Below, piece by piece: positions 1 to 12,400 of a stretch of DNA of 64,000 nt. Every line of letters begins with the position of its first letter. The stretch's first letter is position 1. Source of the DNA: Phallus indusiatus (Eukaryota; Basidiomycota; Agaricomycetes; Phallales; Phallaceae). A program made the translations under genes and the position numbers. Location: assembly GCA_027605045.1 (NCBI GenBank), contig JAQFWX010000024.1, forward strand, positions 62,001 through 126,000, read 5' to 3'. The notes under the pieces were generated by a model. That model saw nothing but the letters and a program-made list of their open reading frames with translations, was not told where the DNA came from and did not search any database.

Positions 1-558
1 TGATTTTTTGGCTGCATGCACATCCCCCACCAACCCTGACCCCGACGTCCCTCCTTCCGTTCCACCCAGTCTTTCCGCCCCTGTAGTTGATAGAGATGGT
101 TCGATTGCCACTCACAGACCCCCGCGTCAGGCTGTTCAGGTCCACAAATTCATCCCTCCACGTTGATTTATTTTCTTTTCGTGTTTCCTCTTTCGTTCCT
201 TTCTTTTCTTTATGGGGTTCTGCATTTTAGTTTTTCTACACGGGGTGTGTAGAAGTCTGTCCCATGTTAGTCATCATGTGTATGTTACGTCGGTCACACT
301 CTCATATAGAGTTACCTTCTCCTGCCTCCTACTTCTACAATGTGCATTGGTAAGTTGGGCAAATTTGAATCTGACGACCTGCGGCTATGGCTTATCCCAA
401 GCTGTGTTTTTTTTTTATATATGCAGCCGCGCAGCAGCCATCGTGGCTTACGTGGTCCGAATTTGTGTCTTTGTTGTCGTCGTCGTTCTATCGCCAAGTA
501 GCTGCAATTGGTGCCACGTTTCGTTCAGTCCCAGTCTCGTCATAGGCTACAAGTTCCT
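1..558. other. upstream region, no supported gene
   Basis: I see no supported gene here. An open stretch of 145 codons at 212-649 overlaps the first exon of the next gene in another frame and has no domain-like character. Positions 403-420 hold a T-rich run. The stretch probably contains the promoter and 5' untranslated region of the lyase-like gene. Confidence 0.4.
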
Positions 559-1871
559 ATGGGGAACGTCGTCTGTTGGAGCAAGCGTCACAACTTTGAC
601 TCCGAGAATGTCACACAGCCACAGGAGTCCAAGCAGAGAACAAACCTGATAAGTCTGCGAATCTGGATACTCTTGCTGCTGCTCCTCGGCCTCAGCATCA
701 TTTATCATTACGCAATGGAAGACGAAGTCATCGATATCCCTGTTCCTTCCTTCTCTCTTGCAGACCTCTTTCCCGTCCCCGTCAAATACGCCTGGTCGAC
801 TAGCCATCCCAGCGACCAAGATAAAATCCTCAATCGCAAGGAACGGAAAGACTTGACAAAAGTTCAAACTGAGCGACTAGATGATGGGCATCTTGGCGTG
901 CATCACGTTTCTGTCGGAACAACTCACAAGAGGTTCCAGTTAGCTGATGGGACGAGAGTATGGGAAGCGTTCTACGTAAATGGAAGCTACACACCCAGCG
1001 GTCCCATTCGTGGCGGTTTCGGGCTCTATTTAGGGGGACCGAAAGGCAAATGGAAGCAGTTTGTCGATCAGCATTCGCAAATCACCATGAGCTATGCTGT
1101 CTATTTTGAGGAAGGATTCGATTTCGTGAAGGGCGGTAAATTACCGGGGCTCTGTAAGAGTTTTTGATATTCCATTGTTTTCACCTTCATTCATTATATT
1201 TAATAATACAAAAGTCGGAGGAGAAGGCTCAAAGGCCCTCAAATGCTCTGGTGGGCGGCAAGATGAGCGTTGCAGCTGCTTCAATCTGAGATTGATGTGG
1301 CGGTAAGAAGAACTTTCACGTCCCTTTTCGCTCGGGTCAATGTGCCTTAACGACTTTTGTTTTTGCAGCGCTCAAGGAAAAGGCGAACTATACACATATC
1401 TACCCCTGATAGAATCCAACAAAGAACGTTTACTACGAGTCCCCGGCTCACACGCAAATACCGATTACGGCGTCTCCGTCGGAAGAGGCACATTCACGTT
1501 CGTACCTGGTCAATGGACGACAATAGCCCAAAGAATAAAATTAAATGATTTAGAAGCTGATAATGGTAAAAATTAATGTTCCATTGTTCTTTGCAATCAT
1601 AAATTCAAATTTGGTTCCTTAGGTGAGATCGAGCTCTGGGTGAACGGCACTTCTGTTATCAAAGTAGACGGCCTCATCTTCCGATGTTCGGAACAATCAT
1701 GTTTACAGGGCATGCACTTCCAAACATTTTTCGGAGGTAAAGTTCAATTTCACATAAAAGTCGCTATGTATTTAAATCCTCGTTCCAGGATCAACTCCGG
1801 AATGGGCTACTCCTAAAGACCAGCGGGCATGGTTTACAGCCATTTCCGGAGGCGTCATAGCAGATGAATAA
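559..1871 (+). CDS. membrane-anchored polysaccharide lyase family 14-like protein
   Basis: Five exons join in consistent phase: 559-1153, 1215-1302, 1369-1565, 1623-1736 and 1789-1871, giving 358 aa. Residues about 31-51 form one strongly hydrophobic segment after a polar N-terminus, which suggests a type II signal anchor with the body outside the cytoplasm. The body has features I associate with the PL14-type beta-jelly-roll fold: GGKLPG, then a cysteine-containing CSGGRQ followed by LRLMWR, then GKGELYTYLP, and later FVPGQWTTIAQ and HFQTFFGG. PL14 enzymes cleave uronic-acid polysaccharides by beta-elimination; many fungal members are uncharacterised, so the substrate is unknown. An in-frame ATG at 508 would add 17 residues. 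I prefer 559 because MGNVVCWSK leads directly to the anchor. The fold call is by recognition only. Confidence 0.72.
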
Positions 1872-2904
1872 TTCTATACGTTCCCATACCATTGAGCGAT
1901 GTGTATAAAGTCACGCTCGCTGGTATCTTTTTCAGAAAGCCTCATGATGCATGCTAACACGGGAATTTGATATACATCTCTGAAGCGGATCTGTCAACAG
2001 AAAATCAGAAGAAAGATAGCAGCAGTTGAATAGTTGTGCCGACGGAATTATTTAACCTAATTGTATTGATCACCGTATGTGCGGCACGATGTGTTCGTGA
2101 TGGGTCGTTCATTCATTCACCGGCAGCAAAAACAATTTGCAGGAAACTAGTCACTTCGGGTATGAAGAGATACCAGAAGTTTTGAACATTGGAAATAAAT
2201 GTTAACATGATTTCTTTCGGCTGTCAGTACTTCAGTTTTCAAAGATAGTCAGATTGTTAGAGGCGTCATGATCATAGCACGCCGTTGAGCACGGTAGATG
2301 CTGAGTTACAGGCACAAAGTAACGTGTGACCTGCAGGGTGACATTGAACAGTATTTGGTTAAAATTATTATCTTCTCCGCGCAACTCTCGTCGCCTTACA
2401 ATCCAGGCCCCGTCCTGAGCAGCTCGAACACTTTTTCCGATTGGATACAACTCAGGACGAAGCTTAACTTTTAAGAGTAAGTTTGAACCCTTTGAAGCTT
2501 TATTCAATCAAGCCTTGAGTGCTACTTATACAGGCGAGCTATAGAAATTGAAATTCGGATGAGCGGAAGGAACCATCGTTAAGAAGTTCACGCCATATTG
2601 GGATTAGAGAGAGACGATTCCTAATGCAGATGCTCCCAACGGGCGAACGACTAGATGTTGACGCAACTTCATGCAGCGGTCACACGCATGTCATCGATAA
2701 TACACCCTCGTTGTCCAGTAAAACAAGAGGTCGCAATTCAATTGGAGGGTTTTAGTTAAAAGTTAGAAGCACACTCAACACGTGTTCCAAACAGTCCAAT
2801 CCTTTTCAGACATTTACCCGGCCGGTTTTTTTGGAGTCAGATAGTACAAAAGTACCCATGATGAATAAATACTCCCATAACAGCGTTTTGAGACGAGGAT
2901 TACG
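1872..2904. other. intergenic region, P450-1 promoter
   Basis: About 1 kb without a supported gene. A minus-strand open frame at 2232-2507 has no recognisable features. The last 100 bp hold the promoter of P450-1, including a TATA-like element near 2865. Confidence 0.4.
2863..2876 (+). promoter_or_regulatory. TATA-like element of P450-1
   Basis: The sequence GAATAAATACTCCC lies about 37 bp before the ATG at 2905. The core ATAAATAC recurs upstream of P450-2 and P450-3, which supports it as the shared core promoter element of the family. Confidence 0.45.
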
Positions 2905-5085
2905 ATGTCCGTGTCATCTCTCGACTTTGCTGTTGTGTTCATAGGATTATCGCTATCCACATTTCTGTATTACACGAGTGTGCACGTCCCAAAAGGTACG
3001 CATTGTTATGATTTTTGTCCACTCCAGATGGCTTATCTTATTCAAATTATATACATAGGACTTCGCTTGCCGCCGGGTCCTCCGAGACATCCTATATGGG
3101 GCAATCTGAAAGATTATCCATCCGGAACTTTGGAATACCTAACGTATGTGAAGTGGGCTAAGGAATATGGTACTGCCAGTGGAGCTTTTGCTATTACATA
3201 TTTATCACCTTACTTATCATCATCCGAGGTGAACTTGTATATTTGAATATTATGGGCCAATCAATTCTCATAATCAATTCGGCGGAAATGGGTCGGGAAT
3301 TATTCCAAAAAAGAGGTGCAATCTATTCAGGTAGACCCGAGACTGAGATGATGCATAAATTGTAATTTTAGTTTCTCGATGAAAAATTCAATTGACTGGG
3401 AGCTGATAATCTCTGATGTAGGACAATTTTTGGAAACGTGGCCATTCCCGCGATGGATTACGGTGAACGATGGACTCGATACCGGGCAATAGCCCATGAT
3501 GTATTGTCGCTCAAGAATCTCCCTTCTTATTACTCGATAATCGAGACGAATGCTAGGTTTGTATAGTTCCTTGTTTCGTTTACCAGTCTTTTACTAATTT
3601 AATTTCTACTATACTCAAGATCTTTTGCGCAGCGCCTTATCGCAGAACGTGTTAATAACCTGACATGTGTCAGAGATGGGGTTGGAGGGCTTATTTTACA
3701 GGTATTGGTGAGATTATAGGCAGCAAAAAGATTACTAAATACCCTAAAGCTTGCATACGGTATTGATGTTTTACCTGAAAACGATCCGTATGTAAGAATT
3801 GCAGAGCGTTATATGGAACCTGCAACCAGGGCAATAATTCCGGGATCATACGTGGTGGATAATATTCCCATTAGTAAGTAATGCTTAGCTTTTAATTCTA
3901 GCGAATGCATAATATCCGTGACAGTGAAGTATCTTCCATCATGGCTACCTGGACTAGAATTTCCAAAAGCTGTCAAGGAAATGAACGAAAGCTTTCAGGA
4001 CATGTTAAACATCCCATTCGACTATACCAAAAAATCTTTCGTGAGTCTAGTTGTAACTTTCTTATAACCTTTCTTAGTTTACGATAAGAGCACAGAATCA
4101 AGGAAACTACAACCCTTCGCTTGTGTCAAATTACTTGGAAGAACTCGCCAATAATCCCAATCCTCCCACCGATGGCGAAAAGGCGATTCGTGAAGTAGCG
4201 GTAGCCATGTATGTTGCTGGAATTGATACAGTAAATGTTTTTTCTTCTCTCTGGGTAAATAAAAGCTTGACGGTCTGAAATTCAGTTAGACGCACAACTC
4301 CGTTCATTTCTCCTTGCAATAGCTCTTCACCCGGGCGTGCAGAAGAAGGCTCAAGAAGAACTGGATAGAGTGGTCGGACGAGATAGCCTGCCCTCGTGTA
4401 CTGATCTTCCTAACCTTCCCTATATCAATGCACTCTGCTCTGAAACATTACGATGGCACCCAGCTACCCCGATAGGATTACCACATAAATTAAAGCAGGA
4501 TGATGTGGTCAATGGATACTTCATACCCAAAGGGACAATTTGCATTGGGAACAGCTGGCAAGTTTCAAGTATAATGACTGTTTCGTGTAATGCGTTTTAA
4601 TTTGTTGGTTTTTAAATAGGTTCCTTCTTCGTTCAGAAAGAGATTACGGATCAAATACTAATGAGTTTAGACCGGAAAGGTTCTTGGACGGGAGTGCCAA
4701 AATGAACCCGGATGCTGCATTCGGATACGGACGACGGTATGGCTATGCATTTTATTATTCAGTCACGACTCTCATAAAACCGTCTATTCCCTGATTTATC
4801 TATCAGTTTGTGTCCAGGTAAAGCATTGGCAGAAACATTCTTCAGCGCTATCGTTGCGACAGTTCTACACGTTGCGAATATTTCCGTGCTAGAGGATGAA
4901 CCTCTTTCAGGCATTGTTGAAAACCACGAGTTTGCTCCAGGAGCTATTGCGTAAGTCTTTGATTTATATATCTCCAGACTATTCTTTATGTTATTTTTAG
5001 ACGTCCACGAGATTTCAAGTGTCGAGTTGATGCACGGCCAGACGCTCAGAAACTTTTGAGTCAATGGATGTCGCATAATCATTGA
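2905..5085 (+). CDS. cytochrome P450 monooxygenase, array copy 1
   Basis: Microsomal heme-thiolate monooxygenase of the fungal E-class, resembling proteins usually labelled O-methylsterigmatocystin oxidoreductase-like; substrate unknown. Twelve exons splice to about 510 aa. Exon 1 (2905-2995) encodes only an N-terminal membrane anchor of about 30 residues. The proline hinge LPPGPPRHPIWGN starts exon 2 at 3059. Later motifs are the I-helix AGIDT ending near 4230, ExxR as ETLR at 4442, PERF at about 4672 and the heme loop FGYGRRLCPG split by an intron at about 4737-4805. The stop is at 5083. The intron starting at 4558 uses a GC donor (TG|GCAAGT) where paralogs use GT. All core motifs are intact, so I expect a working enzyme. 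Confidence 0.85.
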
Positions 5086-5240
5086 ATAGTGTTTATCCAT
5101 TTTCAGAAATCAAGAAACAAGCACTGTAGGAAGTTTAATCTCTCTCTTAGTAGTCGGACAGACGACTATATTACCTGTAGGAAGTTTAATCTACAGGTGT
5201 GTTACTATACATAATGTTTGTAGTTTAATATAAGTAACTT

Positions 5241-5281
5241 ACCTCTCTCTTAGTAGTCGGACAGACGACTAAGAGAGAGGT
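5241..5281. repeat. perfect 14-bp inverted repeat (hairpin)
   Basis: ACCTCTCTCTTAGT at 5241-5254 is the exact reverse complement of 5268-5281, leaving a 13-nt loop. Part of the left arm plus loop also occurs at about 5140-5170. Downstream, 5305-5322 is a near-palindrome starting GGGCGT and ending ACGCCC. It could be a degraded miniature element or an RNA 3'-end structure of P450-1. Confidence 0.6.
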
Positions 5282-5473
5282 GACTCGCTTCGTAGTACCC
5301 GATAATGGGCGTGACGTTACGCCCCCAATTCTAACAAGCACCACGTTGTTACGTTGAATTATGTAGATTATTATTCCATGTTTAGATTTACTGAATAATT
5401 GGTTTCGCAACCTCGGGTTATTTTCCATAGCATACACAAACTGTGTTCTAGATCTAGTTTACGTTCCAACAAT

Positions 5474-6612
5474 GGATATTTGGCGTGAGCCTTCGGACGT
5501 TGCCGAGTTTCGTCTAATTCAGCTTCCGACCGTGACTTCCGGCTGCCAACTGCCATCATGACTCCTCGCATCCGTCTGTTGCCAAGATGATTTAAGACTT
5601 TAACGTGTAACGTTCAGCTTGACAATGATTTTCTTTAAAAGGATGAATTTCATACCACTGCGGTTGTCATCAAGCTAGCTCACAATGTGCAGACCGTTTT
5701 TGTCTACCTCTGCTTTATCTTTCTCATACATTTTACAGACGCTTGATTGGGTGTATTGCTCATGTTCAAAATACCTCGGCGGCTCGATAGAATCGTTTTC
5801 TCACAGCGCCCCGTATCTCTTCTCTTCTACTTTGGAGTGATGCCAAGCACGGGAGAGAAGTTAGGAGAAATCCTGCGTCCAAGGGTGTGCTTATTTATTA
5901 TTGAAATCGCGTGCTGATAACGGGTCAATGCATAGCCGTTACTAACTTCCCTAAATGGGCGCTTGACTTCTGCTTTGATCTTCTCTTGTGGCACAAGCTT
6001 CTTTAGTGCCCACCGTTGGCCCACCGCAGGTGCACATGCCGATCTCCCAGACTCTCCCCACAGCAACACGCGCCTGGGATGTATTTTCAGGAGTCCCAAT
6101 AGCGAGAATGAAGTTTTATGACACGTCGATGCGTAGGTCCAGGCGAGTCGCGATCGATAGTCGGTATTGCGTGAAAGTCATCATGAAATATGCGGTATGA
6201 AAAACGCGGAACGGAAGCTGATAAATTCTGGTTACGCGTTTGACAATAACAAAACGGCAATCATCGTATTACGTGAGTCCAGAGCTGGCACATTATCATC
6301 ACATGAGATGCACAATTGAAAATAGTTTTTTTTTGTGTCTGTGTGGACCAATGAGATTCAATATTCGAGATGTCCTGGCGATATAGGCTGTAATCAGCAT
6401 TCGAAGCTCGAAGAAACACTGGCGGAACCTGACTAAACCTGACTAACAATTGATCCCAGTCGCATCGAATTCAAATTGAATAAATACCCAAATAACAACT
6501 AGACCCGTGGTACCAGCAACAGAAACTGTTACAAAAATGTCTCTGTCGTTCTTCGATCTCATTGTTATTTCTATAGGTTTATCCATATCTTTATTGTTGT
6601 ATTATACAACAA
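5474..6612 (+). repeat. direct repeat, promoter plus exon 1 of P450-2 (copy A)
   Basis: This 1.1-kb block aligns along its length with 16321-17509. It starts at GGATATTTGGCGTGAGCC in both and ends inside P450 exon 1, after TATTATACAACAA. It covers the whole upstream region and the first 76 bp of the P450-2 coding sequence. A third, more diverged version seems to precede P450-3 at about 17620-18060. Confidence 0.75.
6479..6488 (+). promoter_or_regulatory. TATA-like element of P450-2
   Basis: AATAAATACC lies about 55 bp upstream of the ATG at 6537. The same core stands at a similar distance before P450-3, at 18036-18046. In the solo exon copy near 17370 the element is lost. Confidence 0.45.
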
Positions 6613-8706
6613 TACGCGTCCCAACTGGCTTGTATTTTTCTTTGTATTTGTTACCCGTCATATTCAATTTTGTACTATGACAGGCCTTCGCTTACCGCCG
6701 GGTCCTCCGGGCCACTTTTTATGGAGAAATCTGAGAGATTATCCGACTGGAGTTTTGGAGTACCCAATTTACGAGAAATGGGCTAAAAAATTTGGTACTG
6801 AAACTTCTTCTTCTACGGTCCATTGTTTGACCCCTACTGTCCAAGGTGACCTTGTGTACCTGAATGTCTTGGGCCGATCGGTCCTCATCGTCAACTCGGC
6901 AGATATGGAACGGGAATTATTCAACAAAAAGGGCGCAATATACTCCGGTAGACCCGAATCGACGATGATGCATGATCTGTATTTTTCTTTCCTTGCATAA
7001 AGTTCAACTACATTACTGATAATTGGATTTATGTAGGACTAATTTCGGTAAAGCTGCGATATTCTCGATGGACTATGGTGAACGATGGTCTCAACACCGG
7101 GCATTGCTACATGACGTATTATCGTTCAAGAACCTCCCTTCCTACACTCCGATCATGGAGGCGAGCGCCAGGTAATATGAATTTATCATTTTCCAATTCA
7201 AGTTGGCTGATCTTTCATTGAACTGAAGGACTTTCGCGCAACGCCTTATTGCTGAGCCTGTGAATGATTTTAAATTCATCAGAGATGTTGTCGGAGGATT
7301 CATTATGCGGGTATGCAGTAACTTTAAAGACTAAGAGAGTAATGAGCTTGCTGAACGGTTTCAAGATCGCCTACGGCATTGATGTTCAATCTGAAAATGA
7401 TCCGTTCGTGAAAGTTGCGGAGCGTCTCACCAATATTACAACACAAGCAGTGATTCCTGGAAAATTCATTGTTGATAGCATCCCAATAAGTGAGTGCGTG
7501 ATGTTTAGAGACCTTGTTTCGGTAATACTCATGTTGAACTTTAGTGAAATATCTTCCGTCATGGTTACCTGGTCTACAATTTCCGAAAGCCGTCGCAGAA
7601 TTGAACAAAAGTTTTCAAGATATGCTTGAAATTCCTTTTGATCACGCCAAAAATGCTTTTGTGGGTAGCTCAGTTCGGTTCACATCATTCTTCTTGGTTT
7701 ATAAGAACGGAGTTAGAACCAAGGAAACTCCAATCCTTCATTCGTGTCAAAATACCTGGAAGACCTTGCTAATAACCCCGACTCTCACAACATTGACGAA
7801 CAGGTGCTTCGTGAAGTAGCTATAGACATATATGCAGCAGGAATTGACACGGTATATGAGGACTCTTCTCTCAGTCAAAAAATATTTTTTCAACAATAAC
7901 ATTAATTATTAGTTGGATACTCAGCTCCGTCTGTTTTTTCTTGAAATGGCGCTTTTTCCGGATGTTCAGAAAAAAGCTCAAGAAGAACTTGACAGAGTGG
8001 TTGGAAAGGATAATTTACCCTCGTTCGCCGATCTTCCAAGCCTTCCTTACGTCAATGCACTTTGCAGTGAATCGTTTCGATGGCTTCCGGCCACTCCTAT
8101 GGGATTGCCACACAAATTGAGTCGGGATGACGTGGTAAATGGATACTTCATACCCAAAGACACAGTTTGCTTTGGAAACGCCAGGTGGGTGGCAATCACA
8201 GTTTATTGTAACTAATTGTTTGACTTCAAATAGGTCTCTCCTCCGTTCAGAAAATGATTATGGAGCCGATACCAACGAGTTCAAGCCAGAAAGATTTCTA
8301 AAAAATGGAGGTGCCAAATTGAAGCCAGACGCTTTATTCGGATTTGGACGACGGTATGACCATGTTTTCTTAAATTATCCAATTATTTTTTTCTAAGGCA
8401 TCGTATCCCTTTAGCGTTTGTCCTGGAAAATTATTGGCTGAAACGTATTTCGGCATTATTGTCGCAACTGTTTTGCAAGTCGCGAATATTTCTGTGCTAG
8501 AGGATGAACCTCTGTTAGGCATCGTTGAGAACAATGAGTTTGCCCCTGGTGTCATATCGTATGTTCATACTTTTCATCGATTTAATTCAGACAATGCTCA
8601 GATGCCGCGTCTCTTTCTCGTCCTCAGACGTCCCCGGGATTTCAAATGTCGAGTTGAAGCACGACCAGGCATCCAGAACCTCTTAAATCAATTCATGCTT
8701 CAATGA
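6537..8706 (+). CDS. cytochrome P450 monooxygenase, array copy 2
   Basis: Paralog of the other array P450s with the same 12-exon plan and about 510 aa. Exon 1 (6537-6627) encodes the membrane anchor MSLSFFDLIVISIGLS... ending RVPT. Intron 1 begins with GC (6628-6629) where the P450-3 paralog has GT at the same site, so it should splice as GC-AG or poorly. Motifs are LPPGPPGHFLW, AGIDT, ESFRW, KPERFL and the heme loop FGFGRRVCPG. The stop is at 8704. It is closest to P450-3 (shared DDVVNGYFIPKDT and NNEFAPGV), which points to a P450-2/P450-3 duplication now separated by the transposon. If intron 1 fails to splice, an ATG at 6677 would give an anchorless protein. Confidence 0.82.
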
Positions 8707-9253
8707 ATTCAAGACATAGCACCATTTTTTGTATACAAATAAAGGTAAGAAATATCACGATACAAGATGGGGCTGAGGCTTGAATTGGGATCATAGGTTT
8801 CTAAACAAATACAAAATATGAAAGAACTGGTTTCAGCTTTGATGAACAGAAACACCGAGCTAAATGTAGGCTTGAAGTGGTCACTCTACCAAAGAGCTTC
8901 ATCATATCCATGCGATGTAAACAGTTGGGCTTGAAATTTGAGTATTTAAACATTCAAATATTCAAGTTTTAAATGCAAGAAACACAGAAGCAATTTTCAC
9001 GTTGATAGCATGCGTTTGGCGTCCATTACATAACATACAGAGGCAGTTGTTCTATTGTAACCTAGTACGCCAATGGAAACCAGACCATGAGTATCGGCGT
9101 CGTTGGGGTAGTATCTATTTTGGCTCCCGCTTCTGCATGATTGGTTGCGTCCGTAACCTCCAAAGTAGGAAGCATGGAACACTGTTACCGGGCCGCGTAT
9201 AATTTGTATGTCCACTAGAATCTCATGAACTCCGCTGGAGATCACCGCAATTA
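8707..9253. other. intergenic region between P450-2 and the transposon
   Basis: No gene is supported. The stretch is AT-rich, with an ATTTAAACATTCAAATATTC run near 8941-8970. It ends with the TA dinucleotide at 9252-9253 that is repeated on the far side of the transposon. Confidence 0.4.
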
Positions 9254-9267
9254 TGTCACAAAAATCC
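9254..9267 (+). repeat. left terminal inverted repeat of the transposon
   Basis: TGTCACAAAAATCC, identical to the reverse complement of the right end. It is preceded by TA. The following 20 bp align imperfectly with the other end (shared TCGAT and GAGC blocks). Confidence 0.85.
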
Positions 9268-9284
9268 CCAAAGCTCGATCGAGC

Positions 9285-9370
9285 CTGACGATGCCTGACG
9301 ACCTGACGAAACCTGACAGAGTTCTGACGGTCGTCAATCGGGTTCGGTCAGACCACCGTCAGATCAATAG
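9285..9370. repeat. left subterminal CTGACG motif cluster
   Basis: At least five copies of CTGAC followed by G or A occur within about 85 bp, several spaced 9-12 bp apart, with inverted versions such as CGTCAG. The right end carries related motifs. Clustered short subterminal repeats are typical transposase-binding sites in CACTA-like elements; the role here is inferred. Confidence 0.55.
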
Positions 9371-9454
9371 GACCCAATTGAGCTGTCATCCGTCTGGTTT
9401 GAATTAAGCAAAATGTACTTATTATCAAAAATACATCAGAATTTACAATAAAGG

Positions 9455-12400
9455 TTATGGTTGAGACTGCGAAAGACGTTTGGCAAGGAAAAACCGTATA
9501 AAGGCATCTGCATCAATAACATCATTGAGGCAGTAGCGTTGCGAAGACCCGTCCGCTATAGGAATAAAATGACATCCGCGAATGAAAAACTTGATAAAGA
9601 AAAAATCGAATTCCTTTGCGTCGAAAATTTGACATCCATCCCATTTAGTTTTCGGACTCCACGAGCTAGGACGAAGAACTTGTATCAATGCAATATCATA
9701 TCTGATTTGGCGTGGTCCAAAACAAGAAAATAGCAGGTGTATCCGGCCAAAACTCATAGGGCTTGTGTTTATGACGACAAAATCATTACGAGGCTGGCCA
9801 TGGAACGAAGGATTGCAGCGCAGAATATCTTGCTGTTCTTGCCAGTTTTCTTCAGACCGATAGCGAATATACAGACATTGATAAGGGAAAATCTGGGTAC
9901 ATTCAGTAAGTCAAAGGTAATTGAGATTTCCATAAGTACCTCTAACGGTTCTGTAGGACGGCTGTCAGCATCGACAATGTAATTGGTAAGGAAGCTTCGC
10001 AACCGTCTTTCAAAGTGACGGAAACCCAGTCTTCCGGAATTCTTTAGCTCGATTTGCTCTGCAGATGCCTTTTTTAGCGGTGAACCTAAAGACCAATGCT
10101 GCGCGGAAAGATTTGTGATGGCTTCATCACCCTCACCAGTCCCACCAGCCTCTTCAACTTCTCCAGCGGGAACACAGTCTTCGTTGGTTTGCTGCGCCTT
10201 ATCGTGCAATTTCAGAGTTGTTTTGATCCGGGCTAATGCCTCTTGCTCTTCATCAATGCGGACCATCTGTTTATGGTATCATATTAATGTGACTATTGAC
10301 GCTAATTGATTGACTTACTTGGCTAAGTGTATTTCGTCTATTAGTTCGGTCATATGCCTGTTGTACTTCTTGCTGAAAGCCTTCTCCGGGCCGCGTTGAG
10401 TAATGTACAATAGGACCTTTATCTCGCAAATCGTCCGGTAAATGAACTAAAAAATGGTGTTTGGGATACTGATAATTTTTTTTGAATTTCTTAGATAAGT
10501 CCTGATAACAACACATAAGTGCGTGATAACTCGCAAAGTTAGAATCACATACTGCGCAAATCTTTTCATACTTTGGGAGGCAACGTTCCAGATACTCAAT
10601 ATGTTCATTAGTTATCGGATATAAACCAGCAATGCTTCTCATGATGGCTAAAAGTCGAACAGCGGGCACGATGGGTGACTTGGGAGGTAGAATATTGACG
10701 ATACAGGGTAGAATAATCTATAAATGCAAATGTTAGATAGATTCTATGTGCGTTTGATGGTTCGCATACCTTGAGAATATCACAATAGCTATTTCCATCT
10801 GCAAAATCTAAGCCAGTTAACATCCGAAAATTCTTTAGACCTCTCCAACTGAAAACTTCGCGAGCGCTTTAAAGTAAAAGAGATGAGAAACATTGGTGAA
10901 CAGCATAAACATAAACACTCCTTACTTGCGGTTGAGTTCCGACTGCTGTGCTGGATTTAGACTATCACGGATAAGCGGCCATTGGTGTTTTCCCCATTCG
11001 CCAGAGTCAAAAGCATGTAATATGTCATACGAATATGCCTTGTACGGATCTGAATTTGCTAACTCCCAAAATGCATTCTATGAAAATTAGTTCACAATTT
11101 CAAACTTTGTAAGGAGATAAAAAAAATACCTTGACTAAATGCAGACCACTTTTCCGCAAAACTGAAAGAGCTGCAGCTTTTGATGTTTGAGAGGCCGCTT
11201 CATTATACTTTGCGATCATTGTCTCCTGTGTCCGCAGTTCACTCGGAGTATGAAGGTTTGTCAGGTTATTTTTGGAGACCAGACATCTAGGACATGGATG
11301 ATTCGCATGGGGACCACGGGTACCACATGCGCAACAAGCCTCCTCGTTGTCAAGGGCGAGGATGAAAATCCCAAGATGCAAAACTCTGCGAATAGCATCA
11401 CCACACCTCACCGTTGAGCCATTGTGTGACTTCTCCCTCAAGGTACGCATAAATCTCCGGTCGACTTCATGATAAACTTCACGTCTAAATTGCGCAAATT
11501 CTACCGAAGGTATACTGTCATCTTCATTGTCCACAGTATGGTTAGCATCACTAACCTAGCTTTGAGGGTAAATAATGAGATTTAAAATAAAGTAATCAAC
11601 TTACGACTACCATATAGCCGATTAAAACACCACCTCCGTTCCCAGATCCGTTCCGAATTTGATAAGGTAAAAAACCCGGGCGCATGATGATAGGATGTTT
11701 CGTGACTGTTTTAGCAACACTACTCTTATCTAACCACAAGTGTAGTGGCAGAAAAACATGTGGTGTGTCGGAATCTTGAGGTAGAGAGTCCTGGAAATAT
11801 CATCAATGCTGGACCTGAGTAGTAAGAAAAAACTGACCTGGATTTCCCACCAGCGTAACCCTGTATTCAGCTCATCATATAGTTGAGTAACTCTGCAACC
11901 ATGATGCAAAAACTTCTGTACAGGATACCACATAATGGAGTCGGCTAGCGTCGGATCGGTGACAATCTCGAGGATCCATTCCCAAGGATCACGATACTCG
12001 AACTCAAATTTGTATTTACGACCATTAAAAGTGTGTGTAACTTCATCTTCCTTAAACTATAAACACGATTAACCAATTTGTACTTCACCAAATACAATAA
12101 CTCACCTGCACACTGGTCTTTCTAGCGGACTCGAGTGATGCTAAGTAATCATTATAACTATCAAATGTTATATATGATTCGGGCGCCCACTCTCCATTGA
12201 ATGCGCTTAGCAATTTTTGGACAACTCTCGAAGGAAATCCTTCCTTTACCATCATCTCCGTAAATTCAAAGTCTTCGCGTTTCCGAAAAGGAGCCCAAGG
12301 TTTCGCAGTAGTAGGAGGTTGACGAGAAAGTGAAGAGTTTGTTATGTCTGTGATTGGATTATCAAGAGATAATATGCTTGTTGTTTTTCCGCTGTGTGGA

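Larger units (their letters stand above)
5086..6536. other. intergenic region with hairpin and duplicated P450 promoter
   Basis: No supported gene. Positions 5130-5281 hold short local repeats and a perfect hairpin. Positions 5474-6612 are one copy of a 1.1-kb direct repeat that recurs at 16321-17509 and supplies the promoter of P450-2. Small open frames here read through the repeat and are not conserved between the copies. Confidence 0.5.

Noticed and set aside
212..649. 145-codon open frame upstream of the lyase-like gene
   Set aside because: It overlaps exon 1 of the well-supported gene in another frame, has irregular composition and shows no domain features.
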